Both the position numbers and the translations under genes were made by a program. Positions 8,753 through 18,600 of a stretch of 60,487 bases of DNA are shown here, one piece after another; the first letter of the stretch is position 1; every line of letters starts with the position of its first letter. Origin of the DNA: Parabacteroides sp. (GTDB lineage Bacteria; Bacteroidota; Bacteroidia; Bacteroidales; Tannerellaceae); assembly GCA_020026285.1 (NCBI GenBank), contig JAHHQS010000004.1, positions 1-60,487 on the forward strand, in the 5' to 3' direction. The notes beneath the pieces are model-generated. The model saw only the letters and a program-made list of their open reading frames with translations, was not told where the DNA came from and did not search any database.

Positions 8753-9886
8753 ATGAAACTATTTGAAGTTTATCCTCTATTCAACATAGAAATCGTAAAA
8801 GGAAAAGGATGTCATGTCTGGGACAAGGAAGGAAATGAATATCTTGACCTTTATGGCGGACATGCAGTTATATCTGTCGGGCACAGCCATCCTAAGTACG
8901 TAAAAGCAATCAACGAGCAAGTAAGCAATCTAGGCTTCTATTCAAACTCGGTGGTTAACAGTCTGCAACAGAAGCTTGCTGATAAATTAGGCAAAACTTC
9001 CGGTTATGATGAATATTCATTATTTTTGATTAACTCTGGTGCTGAAGCTAATGAAAACGCTTTGAAACTGGCTTCCTTCCACAATGGAAAGAAACGTGTT
9101 CTGGCATTCAAGCATGCTTTCCACGGACGGACTTCCGCTGCCGTAAGAGTAACAGATAATCCGAAGATTATTGCTCCTGTAAACGAAGGTCTGGATGTCT
9201 CCTATCTACCTCTGAATGATTCTGCAGCAGTTGAAGCAGAATTGAAGAAAGGAGATGTTTCTTCAGTCATCATTGAAGGTATTCAAGGAGTTGGAGGAAT
9301 ACAACTGCCAACAACAGAATTCTTACAGGATCTTCGTTCTCTTTGTACCAAATACCAGGCAGTTTTAATCCTGGATGAAATCCAGTCTGGTTATGGCCGA
9401 AGCGGTAAATTCTTTGCCCACCAGCACTCTGCTATTCGTCCTGATATTATTACAGTAGCAAAAGGAATCGCTAATGGTTTCCCTATGGGTGCCGTTTTAA
9501 TCAGTCCTATATTCAAGCCGGTTTATGGAATGTTAGGAACAACATTCGGTGGAAATCATCTAGCTTGTGCAGCAGCAATTGCAGTTCTTGATATCATGGA
9601 AGAAGAAAAACTAGTTGCAAATGCAGAAAAAGTTGGAAACTTCTTAATGGAAGAATTAAAGAAATTACCAGGAATCAAGGAACTTCGTGGTCGTGGATTG
9701 ATGATTGGTATTGAATTTGACGAACCTATCAAAGAAATTCGTTCTAAATTATTATTCGAACAGAAAGTCTTTACTGGTGTAGCCGGAACTAATACAATTC
9801 GTCTGTTACCTCCTTTATGTATCACAATGGAGGAAGCTGCTGAATTTATCCGTCGTTTCCGTATAGTACTTGAGAATAACAAATAA
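8753..9886 (+). CDS. argD: N-acyl-ornithine aminotransferase
   Basis: This class III PLP aminotransferase converts the acyl-glutamate semialdehyde to acyl-ornithine using glutamate. It has 377 residues, slightly shorter than the usual ~400. The PLP-binding lysine is Lys237 in TVAKGIANGFPMGA. The aspartate of ILDEIQSGYGRSGKFFAH contacts the pyridine ring, and NSGAEANENALKLA binds the phosphate. It is the last gene of the arg operon and is followed by a terminator hairpin at 9914-9941. The other arginine genes (argB, the transcarbamylase, argH) lie elsewhere. Confidence 0.93.
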   Translation: MKLFEVYPLFNIEIVKGKGCHVWDKEGNEYLDLYGGHAVISVGHSHPKYVKAINEQVSNLGFYSNSVVNSLQQKLADKLGKTSGYDEYSLFLINSGAEANENALKLASFHNGKKRVLAFKHAFHGRTSAAVRVTDNPKIIAPVNEGLDVSYLPLNDSAAVEAELKKGDVSSVIIEGIQGVGGIQLPTTEFLQDLRSLCTKYQAVLILDEIQSGYGRSGKFFAHQHSAIRPDIITVAKGIANGFPMGAVLISPIFKPVYGMLGTTFGGNHLACAAAIAVLDIMEEEKLVANAEKVGNFLMEELKKLPGIKELRGRGLMIGIEFDEPIKEIRSKLLFEQKVFTGVAGTNTIRLLPPLCITMEEAAEFIRRFRIVLENNK

Positions 9887-9913
9887 ATAAAGACGTTCTT
9901 ATATGATTTTAAA

Positions 9914-9950
9914 AGAGGGGCTATCAAGAGATAGTCTCTCTTTATTTTTT
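9914..9950. terminator. Bidirectional intrinsic terminator
   Basis: A 12-bp stem (AGAGGGGCTATC / GATAGTCTCTCT, two G-U pairs) with an AAGA loop is followed by a T-rich run on the plus strand, and preceded by A-rich sequence that serves the minus strand. It lies between convergent argD and the endonuclease-like gene. Confidence 0.8.
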
Positions 9951-10964
9951 CTCTAAACAGAAAGTTGACAACAACGGATAATGATCACTAAAACCTCCTT
10001 CATATTTATAACCATAATAAGTCCTAAAAGGACGTTCTCCTCTCCAGGTCTTATCCTTCTTCCGAAGAAAAGATGGATTAAATAAACGATTACTCTCCTT
10101 TTGCAAAACCATACTTTGATTTTCCTGCAATAAGGATCCGTTTACAATGATATGATCTATCTGATTCCATTCACCCTGATATTTATGAGATCCTTCCGAT
10201 TCATAAAACAGATCATATAATTCATTACACTGAACAGAATCTACAGGGAAAGGTCTTGCTTTTAAATAACAGGAAAGGCTTTCATCCGCAGGCCCGTCAT
10301 TAAAATCTCCCATTATAATAATCTTCGGACACTTTCTTTCGATTAATAACGAATCTACACAGTTCCTTAATGCTTTTGCGGCAGTTATTCTTTTCTTACG
10401 ACTTGCTAATTCACCTCCATATCTTGATGGAAAATGACAAACAAAAACATCTACCATTTCAAGATTCCGAACCTGTCCCCACGCATGTAGCATATTTCTT
10501 GTGGGACGTTCATTCTCTCCCAATGGAATTTTTATTTCTTCCGAACCTAATAGTTTGAATTGATTCCGTTGATATAGGAGAGCTACGTTTATTCCACGTT
10601 GATCGCAACCGTGCGTAATACAATATTGATAATCGAATTGATAAAGTGAAGTTCTTCTCAAAAGATGATGAATGACTGAATCATTTTCCACCTCACACAA
10701 TCCTATTAAAGCTAAAGATTTCCATTCTCCAGCAGCCAATATAACCTTGGATAGATTTTGTAACTTATGATAATATCTGCCTTTCGTCCAAAAACGACTT
10801 CCGTTGGGAAGAAATTCATCATCCTTTACATGAGGATTATCTTCTGTATCAAACAGATTTTCCACATTATAACTCATCACCCGAAATGAATCGGAAGCAT
10901 TCTTCTGTGCATCCGTAGAGAAATAGATACAGACAGATAAAATAACAGTAAAAAAGTTTTTCAT
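9942..10964 (-). CDS. Secreted endonuclease/exonuclease/phosphatase-family protein
   Basis: This 340-residue member of the EEP superfamily (DNase I-like fold) has an N-terminal signal peptide (MKNFFTVILSVCIYFSTDA), so it is periplasmic or secreted. Metal- and catalysis-related motifs are present: SYNVENLFD near residue 30, GDFNDGP, and the C-terminal SDHYPLL. Whether it cuts nucleic acid or a phosphodiester or sugar phosphate cannot be decided. It follows the beta-helix lipoprotein gene by 28 bp on the same strand, suggesting one transcript. Confidence 0.8.
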   Translation of the reverse strand: MKNFFTVILSVCIYFSTDAQKNASDSFRVMSYNVENLFDTEDNPHVKDDEFLPNGSRFWTKGRYYHKLQNLSKVILAAGEWKSLALIGLCEVENDSVIHHLLRRTSLYQFDYQYCITHGCDQRGINVALLYQRNQFKLLGSEEIKIPLGENERPTRNMLHAWGQVRNLEMVDVFVCHFPSRYGGELASRKKRITAAKALRNCVDSLLIERKCPKIIIMGDFNDGPADESLSCYLKARPFPVDSVQCNELYDLFYESEGSHKYQGEWNQIDHIIVNGSLLQENQSMVLQKESNRLFNPSFLRKKDKTWRGERPFRTYYGYKYEGGFSDHYPLLSTFCLEKK

Positions 10965-10992
10965 AGTTTAGGTCCTTTGGTTTTATATGGAA

Positions 10993-12477
10993 TTATTTCT
11001 TTTCTTTTTCCTCAACAAATTCATAAGCTCCAATTGTTGGTCCTGTTCCATTTTCCAACCGCTTCACTCCTAACCTGTCTACGGGGAATCTGGCGGAGAT
11101 TTCAGGATCGGCTTTTCCAACGCCTAAAGAAACGACTGTATCCGGACGGAAATCGAATTGATATTTATTATCTTCTCCTCCTAATTTCCGATACGACGGA
11201 CGCTCGTCCTTGGTAGAGAACAATACTGAATTAAATCGTTCCCCTTCTTCACCCTTTGTTGTTATTACACAATGATTAAATTTATAATCACAGTCGGCTT
11301 CTTCCACTTCAGATATAGCGATCTCTCCAGAGAGAGGATTCTTTCCTGGTCCGAAACTACCATCAATCAAACAATTATCGAAACGAGCTTTTAATGGAAC
11401 AACAATATTCTCACCATCCTTAGAATATACATTTGAGATTACCAGTGATTCAGTTGAGCGCTGAATCAGACGCATAAAGTTCGTAATTGTACAATGTATG
11501 AACTGATTTTCACCACCGGCCAAAGCAACAACAGCACCTCCTGCATTACTTATTTCAGAGTTATTCACATTCAACTTACTATTGATTGATGTCAGAACAT
11601 TCTCTTTCATATTAGTCACTAATGAATTGGATATTTCCAGCTTCAATTCCTTAGGATCAGAAGCTTCAACTGTTATTCCATTCGTACCATTTTTTATAAT
11701 GGTATGTTCCATTTTATTACCAAGACTTTCCTTTCTAAAGAAAATGCCCCCCCACTGCCCAGGAGTCCTGTCATAAGGAAGAATTTCATCCAGTACATAA
11801 TCCAAACGATCGCCACGAACAACAACCGGCTTTGTTTGAGTTCCTTCAGCAATCAAAGTCCCTGAAACTTTAATATTGGCTTTGTCATGCATATATAAGG
11901 TTGTACCTTCCTTCAGGCGAAGAGTAACACCTTTCTCAACAATTATACTGTCATAAACCAAATGAGGAAGATCTGCAGTAAAAGTAGTATCTTTAGAAAT
12001 ATGAAAACCTCCTTTATACAAATGCATATCTTGTCCGTATGCCTCCAGCAAAACGCTCTGCTTACCTCCATTTGTCATAAAAACAATTGAATCTTCCAAC
12101 AACAACGGCTGATTAGAATTAGTAGGATCAACTGTTACTTCCACAAAGATAAACATACTATCTTCTGCCAAAATACCAACATTGTCAAACAAGTCACCTT
12201 TACGGCCGTCAACATTCAATCTGAAACCAGATTCTCCGCCACTGGCCAACATGATTGACTGAATATTCAAGGCTTCTTTGTTTTCATTGTAAACCATCAA
12301 TTGCTTTGTTGCAGAACCTATCGTTGTGAAAACAGTATCGAATGACAATGTATCTACAGAAAAAGATAAACGATAATTTGGATTAGTAGAATAATGTTCC
12401 TCCAAACCATCACATGACGTAATCAAAAAAGCAATAAAAGAGAGTATGAATAATACTGAAAACTTTATTTTTTGCAT
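10993..12477 (-). CDS. Beta-helix-like lipoprotein of unknown function
   Basis: This 494-residue exported lipoprotein has lipobox LITSC with Cys22 as the lipidation site. After an N-terminal domain (about 30-150), the middle (about 150-400) shows the regular short strands and N/G turns of a right-handed parallel beta-helix (for example NIKVSGTLIAEGTQTKPVVV, and repeated 'ISN...' rungs). The C-terminus has GPTIGAYEF, common at the end of polysaccharide-lyase-like or surface beta-helix proteins. No catalytic motif is recognised. It is the first gene of a likely two-gene unit with the EEP protein. Cell-envelope carbohydrate or structural roles are both possible. Confidence 0.7.
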   Translation of the reverse strand: MQKIKFSVLFILSFIAFLITSCDGLEEHYSTNPNYRLSFSVDTLSFDTVFTTIGSATKQLMVYNENKEALNIQSIMLASGGESGFRLNVDGRKGDLFDNVGILAEDSMFIFVEVTVDPTNSNQPLLLEDSIVFMTNGGKQSVLLEAYGQDMHLYKGGFHISKDTTFTADLPHLVYDSIIVEKGVTLRLKEGTTLYMHDKANIKVSGTLIAEGTQTKPVVVRGDRLDYVLDEILPYDRTPGQWGGIFFRKESLGNKMEHTIIKNGTNGITVEASDPKELKLEISNSLVTNMKENVLTSINSKLNVNNSEISNAGGAVVALAGGENQFIHCTITNFMRLIQRSTESLVISNVYSKDGENIVVPLKARFDNCLIDGSFGPGKNPLSGEIAISEVEEADCDYKFNHCVITTKGEEGERFNSVLFSTKDERPSYRKLGGEDNKYQFDFRPDTVVSLGVGKADPEISARFPVDRLGVKRLENGTGPTIGAYEFVEEKEKK

Positions 12478-12574
12478 TTTATTTTTTTCCCTTGTTAAGA
12501 TTGTTTTAAATACTTAAAATCTCCAACTTTTTCTTTATAAATACAAAAGTAAAATAAAAATATGTAAAAATAAA

Positions 12575-12622
12575 AGAAAAAGAGAGAAATCACATTCACA
12601 AGTGAAATGACTTCTCTCTTTA
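12575..12622 (-). terminator. Intrinsic terminator downstream of pepD
   Basis: Outer arms AAAGAGAGAA (12579-12588) and TTCTCTCTTT (12612-12621) enclose a weaker inner stem. On the minus strand the stem is followed by a T-rich tract. Confidence 0.75.
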
Positions 12623-12642
12623 AGAACGAATATTATTCGAAT

Positions 12643-14103
12643 TTATTTTGTAGGAATATTCTTTAACAATTCCAACAAGTGACTCCACCACATTCCAACA
12701 GTCTTGATTTCAATACGTTCGTTAGGAGAATGCACATCACGCAATGTCGGACCGAAAGAAATCATATCTAAGTGTGGATATTTTTCAAGGAACAAACCAC
12801 ATTCCAAACCAGCATGGATGGCCATAATCAAAGGTTCTTTATTGAACAATTTCTTATAAGTATCCTGAGCTACTTTCAAAATTGCAGAATCCGGATTAGG
12901 AGCCCAGCCTGGATAACCATCTCCGTGAGAAACTTCTGCACCTGCCAGCAAGAATGTTGAAGCAACCTGATTTGCTGCCATATTCTTGTATGATTCAATG
13001 GAACTACGCTGACTTGTACCAACTATAATTTTATTACCTTCCAACATCTTAACAGAAGCAAGGTTTGTTGAAGTCTCAACCAAATCATCGATATCATGAC
13101 TCATACCTAAAACTCCATGAGGACATGCATGTAATGAATAAATAACCTTAGATGCTGTATCATTATCGATATAGGATTCAGGTCTGTCAGCAGACTGCAT
13201 GACAAAACGTACATCTTTATCTACATGTTTCAACTCAAATTCTACGTCAGCAGCAAATTCATTTAACATTACACGAACAGTTTCCTTGTCTTCATGACGA
13301 AGGCCTAATACAGCATGAGCTTCACGGGCGATAGCATTACGCAAGTTACCACCTTTGATTTCACACATGATGAAATCAATATTATTTTGCTTTAAGATAT
13401 ACAAGAAACGGACTAAAAGTTTATTGGCATTTCCCAAACCTTTGTGAATTTCACCACCAGAGTGGCCGCCATTCAAACCAGTAACGTCAATACGGAAATA
13501 TTCACGATCAGCAGGAGTCGGCTGAGGCTGATAAGTAAAGATAGCCTGAGTATCTTTTCCTCCAGCACATCCCATAAAGATCTGACCTTCATCTTCGCTA
13601 TCCAGATTCAACAAGATATTACCAGTCATAAATCCAGCTTTCAAAGCTTTTGCTCCTGTCAATCCTGTTTCTTCATCGATAGTAAACAAACATTCCAATG
13701 GACCATGTTCGATATCATCAGAAGCCATTAATGCCAATTCAGCTGCAACACCTACACCATTGTCAGCTCCTAAAGTAGTTCCATTTGCACGTAACCATTC
13801 ACCATCAACAATTGTTTCAATAGGGTCGTTATCAAAATCGTGTTTAGTTCCATTATTCTTTTCACATACCATGTCTACGTGTGATTGCAAAACAACTGTT
13901 TCACGATTTTCCATTCCTGGAGTAGCTGGTTTTGACATTAAGATATTACCTACTTCGTCTTTTTTATAAGTAATATTGTGAGCTTTTGCGAAAGCCTCTA
14001 AATAAGCAATAATTTTTCCCTCTTTCTTAGATGGACGTGGAACTTTTGTAATTTCATCAAAATACTTCCACACGATCTGAGGTTGTAAATCTGTTATCAC
14101 CAT
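12643..14103 (-). CDS. pepD: Aminoacyl-histidine (cytosol non-specific) dipeptidase
   Basis: This M20-family metallopeptidase hydrolyses dipeptides such as carnosine-like X-His in the cytoplasm. It has 486 residues, typical for PepD. Metal ligands and catalytic residues are visible: H75 and D77 in QSHVDMVCE, D114 in GADNGVGVA, and the E144-E145 pair in DEETG. A later HAGLECG segment supplies another histidine. There is no signal peptide. It is transcribed alone, divergent from the small membrane protein at 14238, and ends at a hairpin terminator. Confidence 0.93.
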   Translation of the reverse strand: MVITDLQPQIVWKYFDEITKVPRPSKKEGKIIAYLEAFAKAHNITYKKDEVGNILMSKPATPGMENRETVVLQSHVDMVCEKNNGTKHDFDNDPIETIVDGEWLRANGTTLGADNGVGVAAELALMASDDIEHGPLECLFTIDEETGLTGAKALKAGFMTGNILLNLDSEDEGQIFMGCAGGKDTQAIFTYQPQPTPADREYFRIDVTGLNGGHSGGEIHKGLGNANKLLVRFLYILKQNNIDFIMCEIKGGNLRNAIAREAHAVLGLRHEDKETVRVMLNEFAADVEFELKHVDKDVRFVMQSADRPESYIDNDTASKVIYSLHACPHGVLGMSHDIDDLVETSTNLASVKMLEGNKIIVGTSQRSSIESYKNMAANQVASTFLLAGAEVSHGDGYPGWAPNPDSAILKVAQDTYKKLFNKEPLIMAIHAGLECGLFLEKYPHLDMISFGPTLRDVHSPNERIEIKTVGMWWSHLLELLKNIPTK

Positions 14104-14209
14104 ATCTTTTTAAGGTATTAATTAAGTTAATAAACCATATAAAACAATACTTTGCTCGAAATAAAGTAGAATTAACATATAAATATTTACTTTATAATCG
14201 GGAAAGCCT

Positions 14210-14217
14210 TATATTTG
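14210..14217 (+). promoter_or_regulatory. -7 promoter box of the small membrane protein / ompH pair
   Basis: TATATTTG fits TAnnTTTG and lies 20 bp before the ATG at 14238. A TTTA at 14186-14189 is a poor -33 element at the right distance. Confidence 0.55.
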
Positions 14218-14237
14218 CGTCCACAAATATAACGAAA

Positions 14238-14456
14238 ATGGTAAAATTATTATTCATAACATTCACAATAATTCTTATTTCGGTTGTTTTATTAAGTATA
14301 AAAGTAATTTTTAAAAAGAACGGACGTTTCCCGAACACCCATATTGAAGGGAATAAAGCTCTTGCTAAAAAAGGCATTTATTGTGCAAGAACCGAACATG
14401 CAATTCAAGTCAGACATAAGAATCTTGTTGATAAGCTAAATGAATTAAACAGATAA
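14238..14456 (+). CDS. Small membrane protein, unknown function
   Basis: This 72-residue protein has one hydrophobic N-terminal segment (about 4-25, LLFITFTIILISVVLLSI) followed by a basic, hydrophilic tail with GRFPNTHIEGNKAL and a CARTEHA stretch. It has its own promoter box and is followed after 24 bp by the OmpH-like gene, so the two probably share a transcript. The topology suggests an inner-membrane anchor with a cytoplasmic tail. No family function is recognised. Confidence 0.7.
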   Translation: MVKLLFITFTIILISVVLLSIKVIFKKNGRFPNTHIEGNKALAKKGIYCARTEHAIQVRHKNLVDKLNELNR

Positions 14457-14480
14457 AAAATAAAAAAAATATAACATTTT

Positions 14481-15086
14481 ATGAAGAACATTAACTACAT
14501 TATTAACGGCATACTTGCCGTTGCTGTTGTGATTTTGTTTGTGATGCAGTTTTCTAATAAAAAGCAAGTGAGTCCTGCTAAAGTTGTAGCAACACAAAGT
14601 GAAAGTACTACAGGCACTTTACCAGTTGCCTATGTTAACGTAGACTCTCTTCTTGAGAATTACAATTATGCCAAAGATTTAAACGAAATCATTTTAAAGA
14701 AAGCTGAAAATTCAAGAGCAAATGTCAATCAGAAAGCTGCTTCTTTACAAAAGGAGATGCAGGAATTTCAAACAAAAATTACAAACAATGCATTTTTAAC
14801 TCAGGAAAGAGCTGAACAAGAACAAAAACGCTTATTAACCAAGCGTCAGGAATTGGAAAGTCTGGATGCTCGTCTTTCTCAAGAATTAATGCAGGAACAG
14901 CAGAAACTTAACGAACAGTTACGTGATTCTATCGTTTCTCAGTTGAAAATATATAACCAAGGTAAAGGATATCAAGTTATTTATAGTAATACTGGTGGCG
15001 ATAATATTCTTTTGGCAGATGATGTTTATGATATCACAGCAGAAATTCTAGAATATCTAAACAAGAATTACGCTACTAAAAAATAA
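14481..15086 (+). CDS. OmpH/Skp-like periplasmic coiled-coil protein
   Basis: This 201-residue protein has an N-terminal hydrophobic segment (about 5-23) that may be a signal anchor rather than a cleaved peptide. PVAYVNVDSLLENY, the usual start of the OmpH/Skp fold, follows, then a long charged coiled coil (about 75-150, rich in K, E and Q). Skp proteins hold unfolded outer-membrane proteins in the periplasm. A membrane-anchored variant is common in Bacteroidales. It is probably cotranscribed with the small membrane protein upstream and ends at a strong terminator. Confidence 0.8.
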   Translation: MKNINYIINGILAVAVVILFVMQFSNKKQVSPAKVVATQSESTTGTLPVAYVNVDSLLENYNYAKDLNEIILKKAENSRANVNQKAASLQKEMQEFQTKITNNAFLTQERAEQEQKRLLTKRQELESLDARLSQELMQEQQKLNEQLRDSIVSQLKIYNQGKGYQVIYSNTGGDNILLADDVYDITAEILEYLNKNYATKK

Positions 15087-15120
15087 TAGCCCTTTGCTCA
15101 TTTATTATCATTAATCATAA

Positions 15121-15156
15121 AACTGCTTCTCGTTTATTCGGGAGGCAGTTTTTTTA
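15121..15156 (+). terminator. Intrinsic terminator of the OmpH-like gene
   Basis: A 12-bp stem (AACTGCTTCTCG / CGGGAGGCAGTT with G-U pairs) and a TTTATT loop are followed directly by eight T residues. Confidence 0.85.
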
Positions 15157-15244
15157 TTTAGAATCAAAACTCATCAAAAACCTTGAATTTTTACTTCCTC
15201 CGTTTTTCATCCTTACAAACAATCAACCCGCCCCAAATAAAAAA

Positions 15245-15328
15245 ACCTTTGACATTTCCGAAAAAACATCAAAGGTTCTTTTAAAAACGTCAAACATTTT
15301 TATAGAAACGTAAGACCTTTTTTATCCT
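15245..15328. repeat. Four imperfect 21-nt tandem repeats
   Basis: Four consecutive 21-nt units start at 15245, 15266, 15287 and 15308. Each begins AC and has T at position 4, A at 8 and TT at 11-12. The first three end in an A-rich run. Consensus is roughly ACGTCAAACATTTTT plus AAAA. CCTTTGA in unit 1 and TCAAAGG in unit 2 are inverted. They lie in the 514-bp gap between the convergent ompH-like and orphan hydrolase genes. No open frame is seen in this gap. Confidence 0.5.
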
Positions 15329-15535
15329 GATTATTTATTAAGCATCTTTATACTATAACATAAAGTTTTCTTTTCGCTTTATTCTTTTAAGACCTTTACT
15401 GATTCTGACAAATACATAATTTACATTATGTCCGAATAGCAGAAGTATATCTTTTTGCAGAAACAGCCAAAATGAACGAATTACCATTTCTTCGTTCAGA
15501 CAATAAATTTTGACATAACAATCTCCGGATTAACA

Positions 15536-15600
15536 ACAGATGTTTGTTCATATTCTTTCATTTTCATGAAAGAATATGAACCTTCAAACAAAGCATCTGT
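15536..15600. repeat. Long inverted repeat / hairpin
   Basis: A 15-bp perfect stem (15547-15561 with 15566-15580) has a 4-nt loop. It is enclosed by a second pair of arms, ACAGATG (15536-15542) and CATCTGT (15594-15600), plus TTTG/CAAA pairs. There is no T-run on either side, so it is not a classical terminator. It lies 70 nt past the stop of the orphan hydrolase gene (minus strand). It could be an mRNA 3' stabilising structure, a small RNA or a remnant element. A smaller stem (TGAACGAA/TTCGTTCA) is at 15473-15498. Confidence 0.6.
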
Positions 15601-15670
15601 AAAAGCCTCCCTAAACAGTTTTAATCAAGAAGAGCCAAATTATTCTTTGAGACATATAAATATCAACATT

Positions 15671-18600
15671 CTATTTCTTTACAAAAACAGAATGAATCCC
15701 TCCTTTATTAAAATGTAAAACATTTTTTGTACCAGTTAAAGAATCCATATATTCAACTTCATCTTTTCCCGTAGTCTGAACCTTTACATTCCAACCCTCA
15801 CTACATTCATCTACACTCAAGATATCTGTCGTATTTGAATATGGATGCAGGGCCAGTCCGTTTATACAGTGGATCGTTTCTATATGATAATGACGAACAG
15901 GGATAACAAAATTTCCTACTCCATATGTGAACAAAGATTCCTGGACTTTCTCCGGATTCTGCCAATCGGCATTCAACAGATAGATTGTACGTCTGTTTTC
16001 TTTATCCCATACGGTAAAACCAACCTTACCCACAGGTTTTATCCAACCTCTTACAGACTCTTCCTTCATTTTATCTGCAGCTATATTCCTCATTTCCGAT
16101 ACATATTCCGTTTTCAGAATATCTTCTATCGGATAAGCTTTATCCGCAAAATAAATAATCTTTCCGTTTCCATAAGAAATCACATTCTTACCCCTCATCT
16201 GTTGATAATCATTACCCAACATTTCTCTTACTAAAGAATCATCTTTAGGGAATGAAACAGGCTGATCCGGCTGTAATTCTGAATTCAAATGAGCCGCAGA
16301 CAAAAGTAACGTTCCACCATTGTAAACATAATCCTTTATACGAAGGAAATCATTCGAATCATACGTGTTCCAACCTAAAAATATCATCGCCTTGTATTTA
16401 TTCATGACATCGATCGGAGCTTCTATCGGTAATAAATCGACAGTTCCATAAGGAGTTGAAGTAAACCATCCATTCGGACCACAACCATCTATCTGATTCT
16501 CTGGATAAAATACTTTTAGCAAGTCAAAACTTTCACAAGCCTTATTAAATTTCCATTTTTCTCCTTCCTGAGACCAAAGACTTCCTCTACCAAACGATTT
16601 CCAGGCATCATTTCTACCTTGGATAACTGCTATATTACTCATCAATTCACCACGCCGAGTATGAGTTTCGACAAAATCCAACATCTGATGCTGTGCATAC
16701 AAATGAGCCTTGCCTGATTCGGAATAACGATCGTTCATATATTCATCTGTCCACAAAGCTTCTTCTGTATTCATGTGAGAAGAACCGTGCATATAAGCAA
16801 CTGCAAGCGACATATACAATCGTAAGGCGTGTTTCGGATCTGTAAATGGAAAAGATCCCCATTGCATGGCATGCAAAGAGCCGTAATTTGGACGACTATA
16901 AGCACGAGAAGCTCCACGTAAGGAAGATAATATGGTTTCTTCAGGACCATACATCTGTTCTGCTCCCAGCCAGTCATAACCGGCCTGATAAAGATAACGG
17001 AACAAGGTTGAAGGTCCTGTATGACGTGTACTTTCCCCCTTCGAATATCTGAAATTGGCCACTAACTTACGAGCACCATCAGCCATATCTTTAACACCCT
17101 TCGGATCATAATGGATATATGTCCCATGATTTGTATAAATTGGACGATGTTTTGCAAAGATTCCTCCATATGGTCGATTCCTTGCCGCCATATCCGAGAA
17201 TAATCCCTGATACTTGAAATGTTGCCAATAATAATAACCGCCATCATTCTCATGAGCTTGTTTTCCTCTAAAAGAGGAGGTATTCAATACATCCAACGAC
17301 GGATTTATTCTACTTCCAGCCAAAGTTCTACCTTCAACCTGCCAGGCATAAGGAATCCTCATTTGATCTAACAATTCTACATAATGACGAATCACATTGG
17401 AATCAGCAATTCTGAATCCACTCCATTGATATGAAGGACGGAATTGATACCAGTTTCCTACACGATTGGAAATATACCATTTGAAGAAATAATCATATTT
17501 TTCATATTCCTTATCGATATATATTTCATCACCGGAAGACAAATAAATATTATCCGAAACTTTATCTATAATCTGATGTATTCGGGCATTTTCTGTATGT
17601 CCGGGAGATTGAAACTGAATAGATGCTGATTGTCCTGCCTGTCTTGCTCTCATTTCGATTACATGTAATCCGGGCTTTTCCATTAAAACCTCCTGATTCC
17701 TTGGAGATATATTTTCCGATGCCTGTACCCTGACCAAAACATTTTCTACATTGGTCTCAACCAAAGCTCCGAAAAGAGCATTTTCCTTTACGTATTTTGG
17801 AACAGAAATCACCTCAAAATTACGGGCACTTTCCTCTATTATTTCCAATGCATGTAATTCATATGAATATGCTGCACGATGCTCCTCTTTCTTTAACGTT
17901 AATTTTAAATCATCTCCTTCTTTTAAATCAGATGGTAAAAGAATGTAGAAATCATTCACATTCGAAGCTCTGTCAAAACAATTATCTTTAAAAGCAGTCT
18001 TTCCATTTACATCCAACTGCCACATTGGCCAGCTGCGCGTTGAGAGATTGGTTCCAACCCAATAATTATAATCATCAGACCGCTGAGCATGTTTAACAAA
18101 GGGGATGGAACAAATCAGTTTTCCATTCTGTCTCAATTGTGGAGATTCGACCCAACACTCACCAGAAAAGCCAGTTCCTCCTACTTGTAACAACAGACAT
18201 GCTGTCTTCTCCGGCAAAATAAATGTTTGAGTTATCTTTTTGTATTTACTATTACCCTCCGGAACTGATATAAACAAAATTGAATCCGGTTTGTCATAAA
18301 TATCATCTGCAAACCGTCCTTTTTTCTCGTAAAAGACCTCTATTTTCAAACCGAATTCCCCTAAGGAATCAATATCTAACAATTGTTTCTTTACAACAGG
18401 TAATGTAACTGTCAATTCCCCCGGCTTGAACAACTTATTAGTTATTCGGTAATAGGCATGCCGTTCAAAATTGTCTTTATCTCCCTTGAAATATAAAGAA
18501 TACTTTTCTTTACGCGTGATAACAGAATCCAGATTATCATCAATCAGAAACTCGGCTCGTCTGAACATTTCTTCTCCTCTTTTTTCATAAGGAACGGGCA

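Noticed and set aside
14238..15086. A bam-type outer-membrane assembly cluster around the OmpH-like gene
   Set aside because: Only the small membrane protein adjoins it; no BamA-like gene is in the window.
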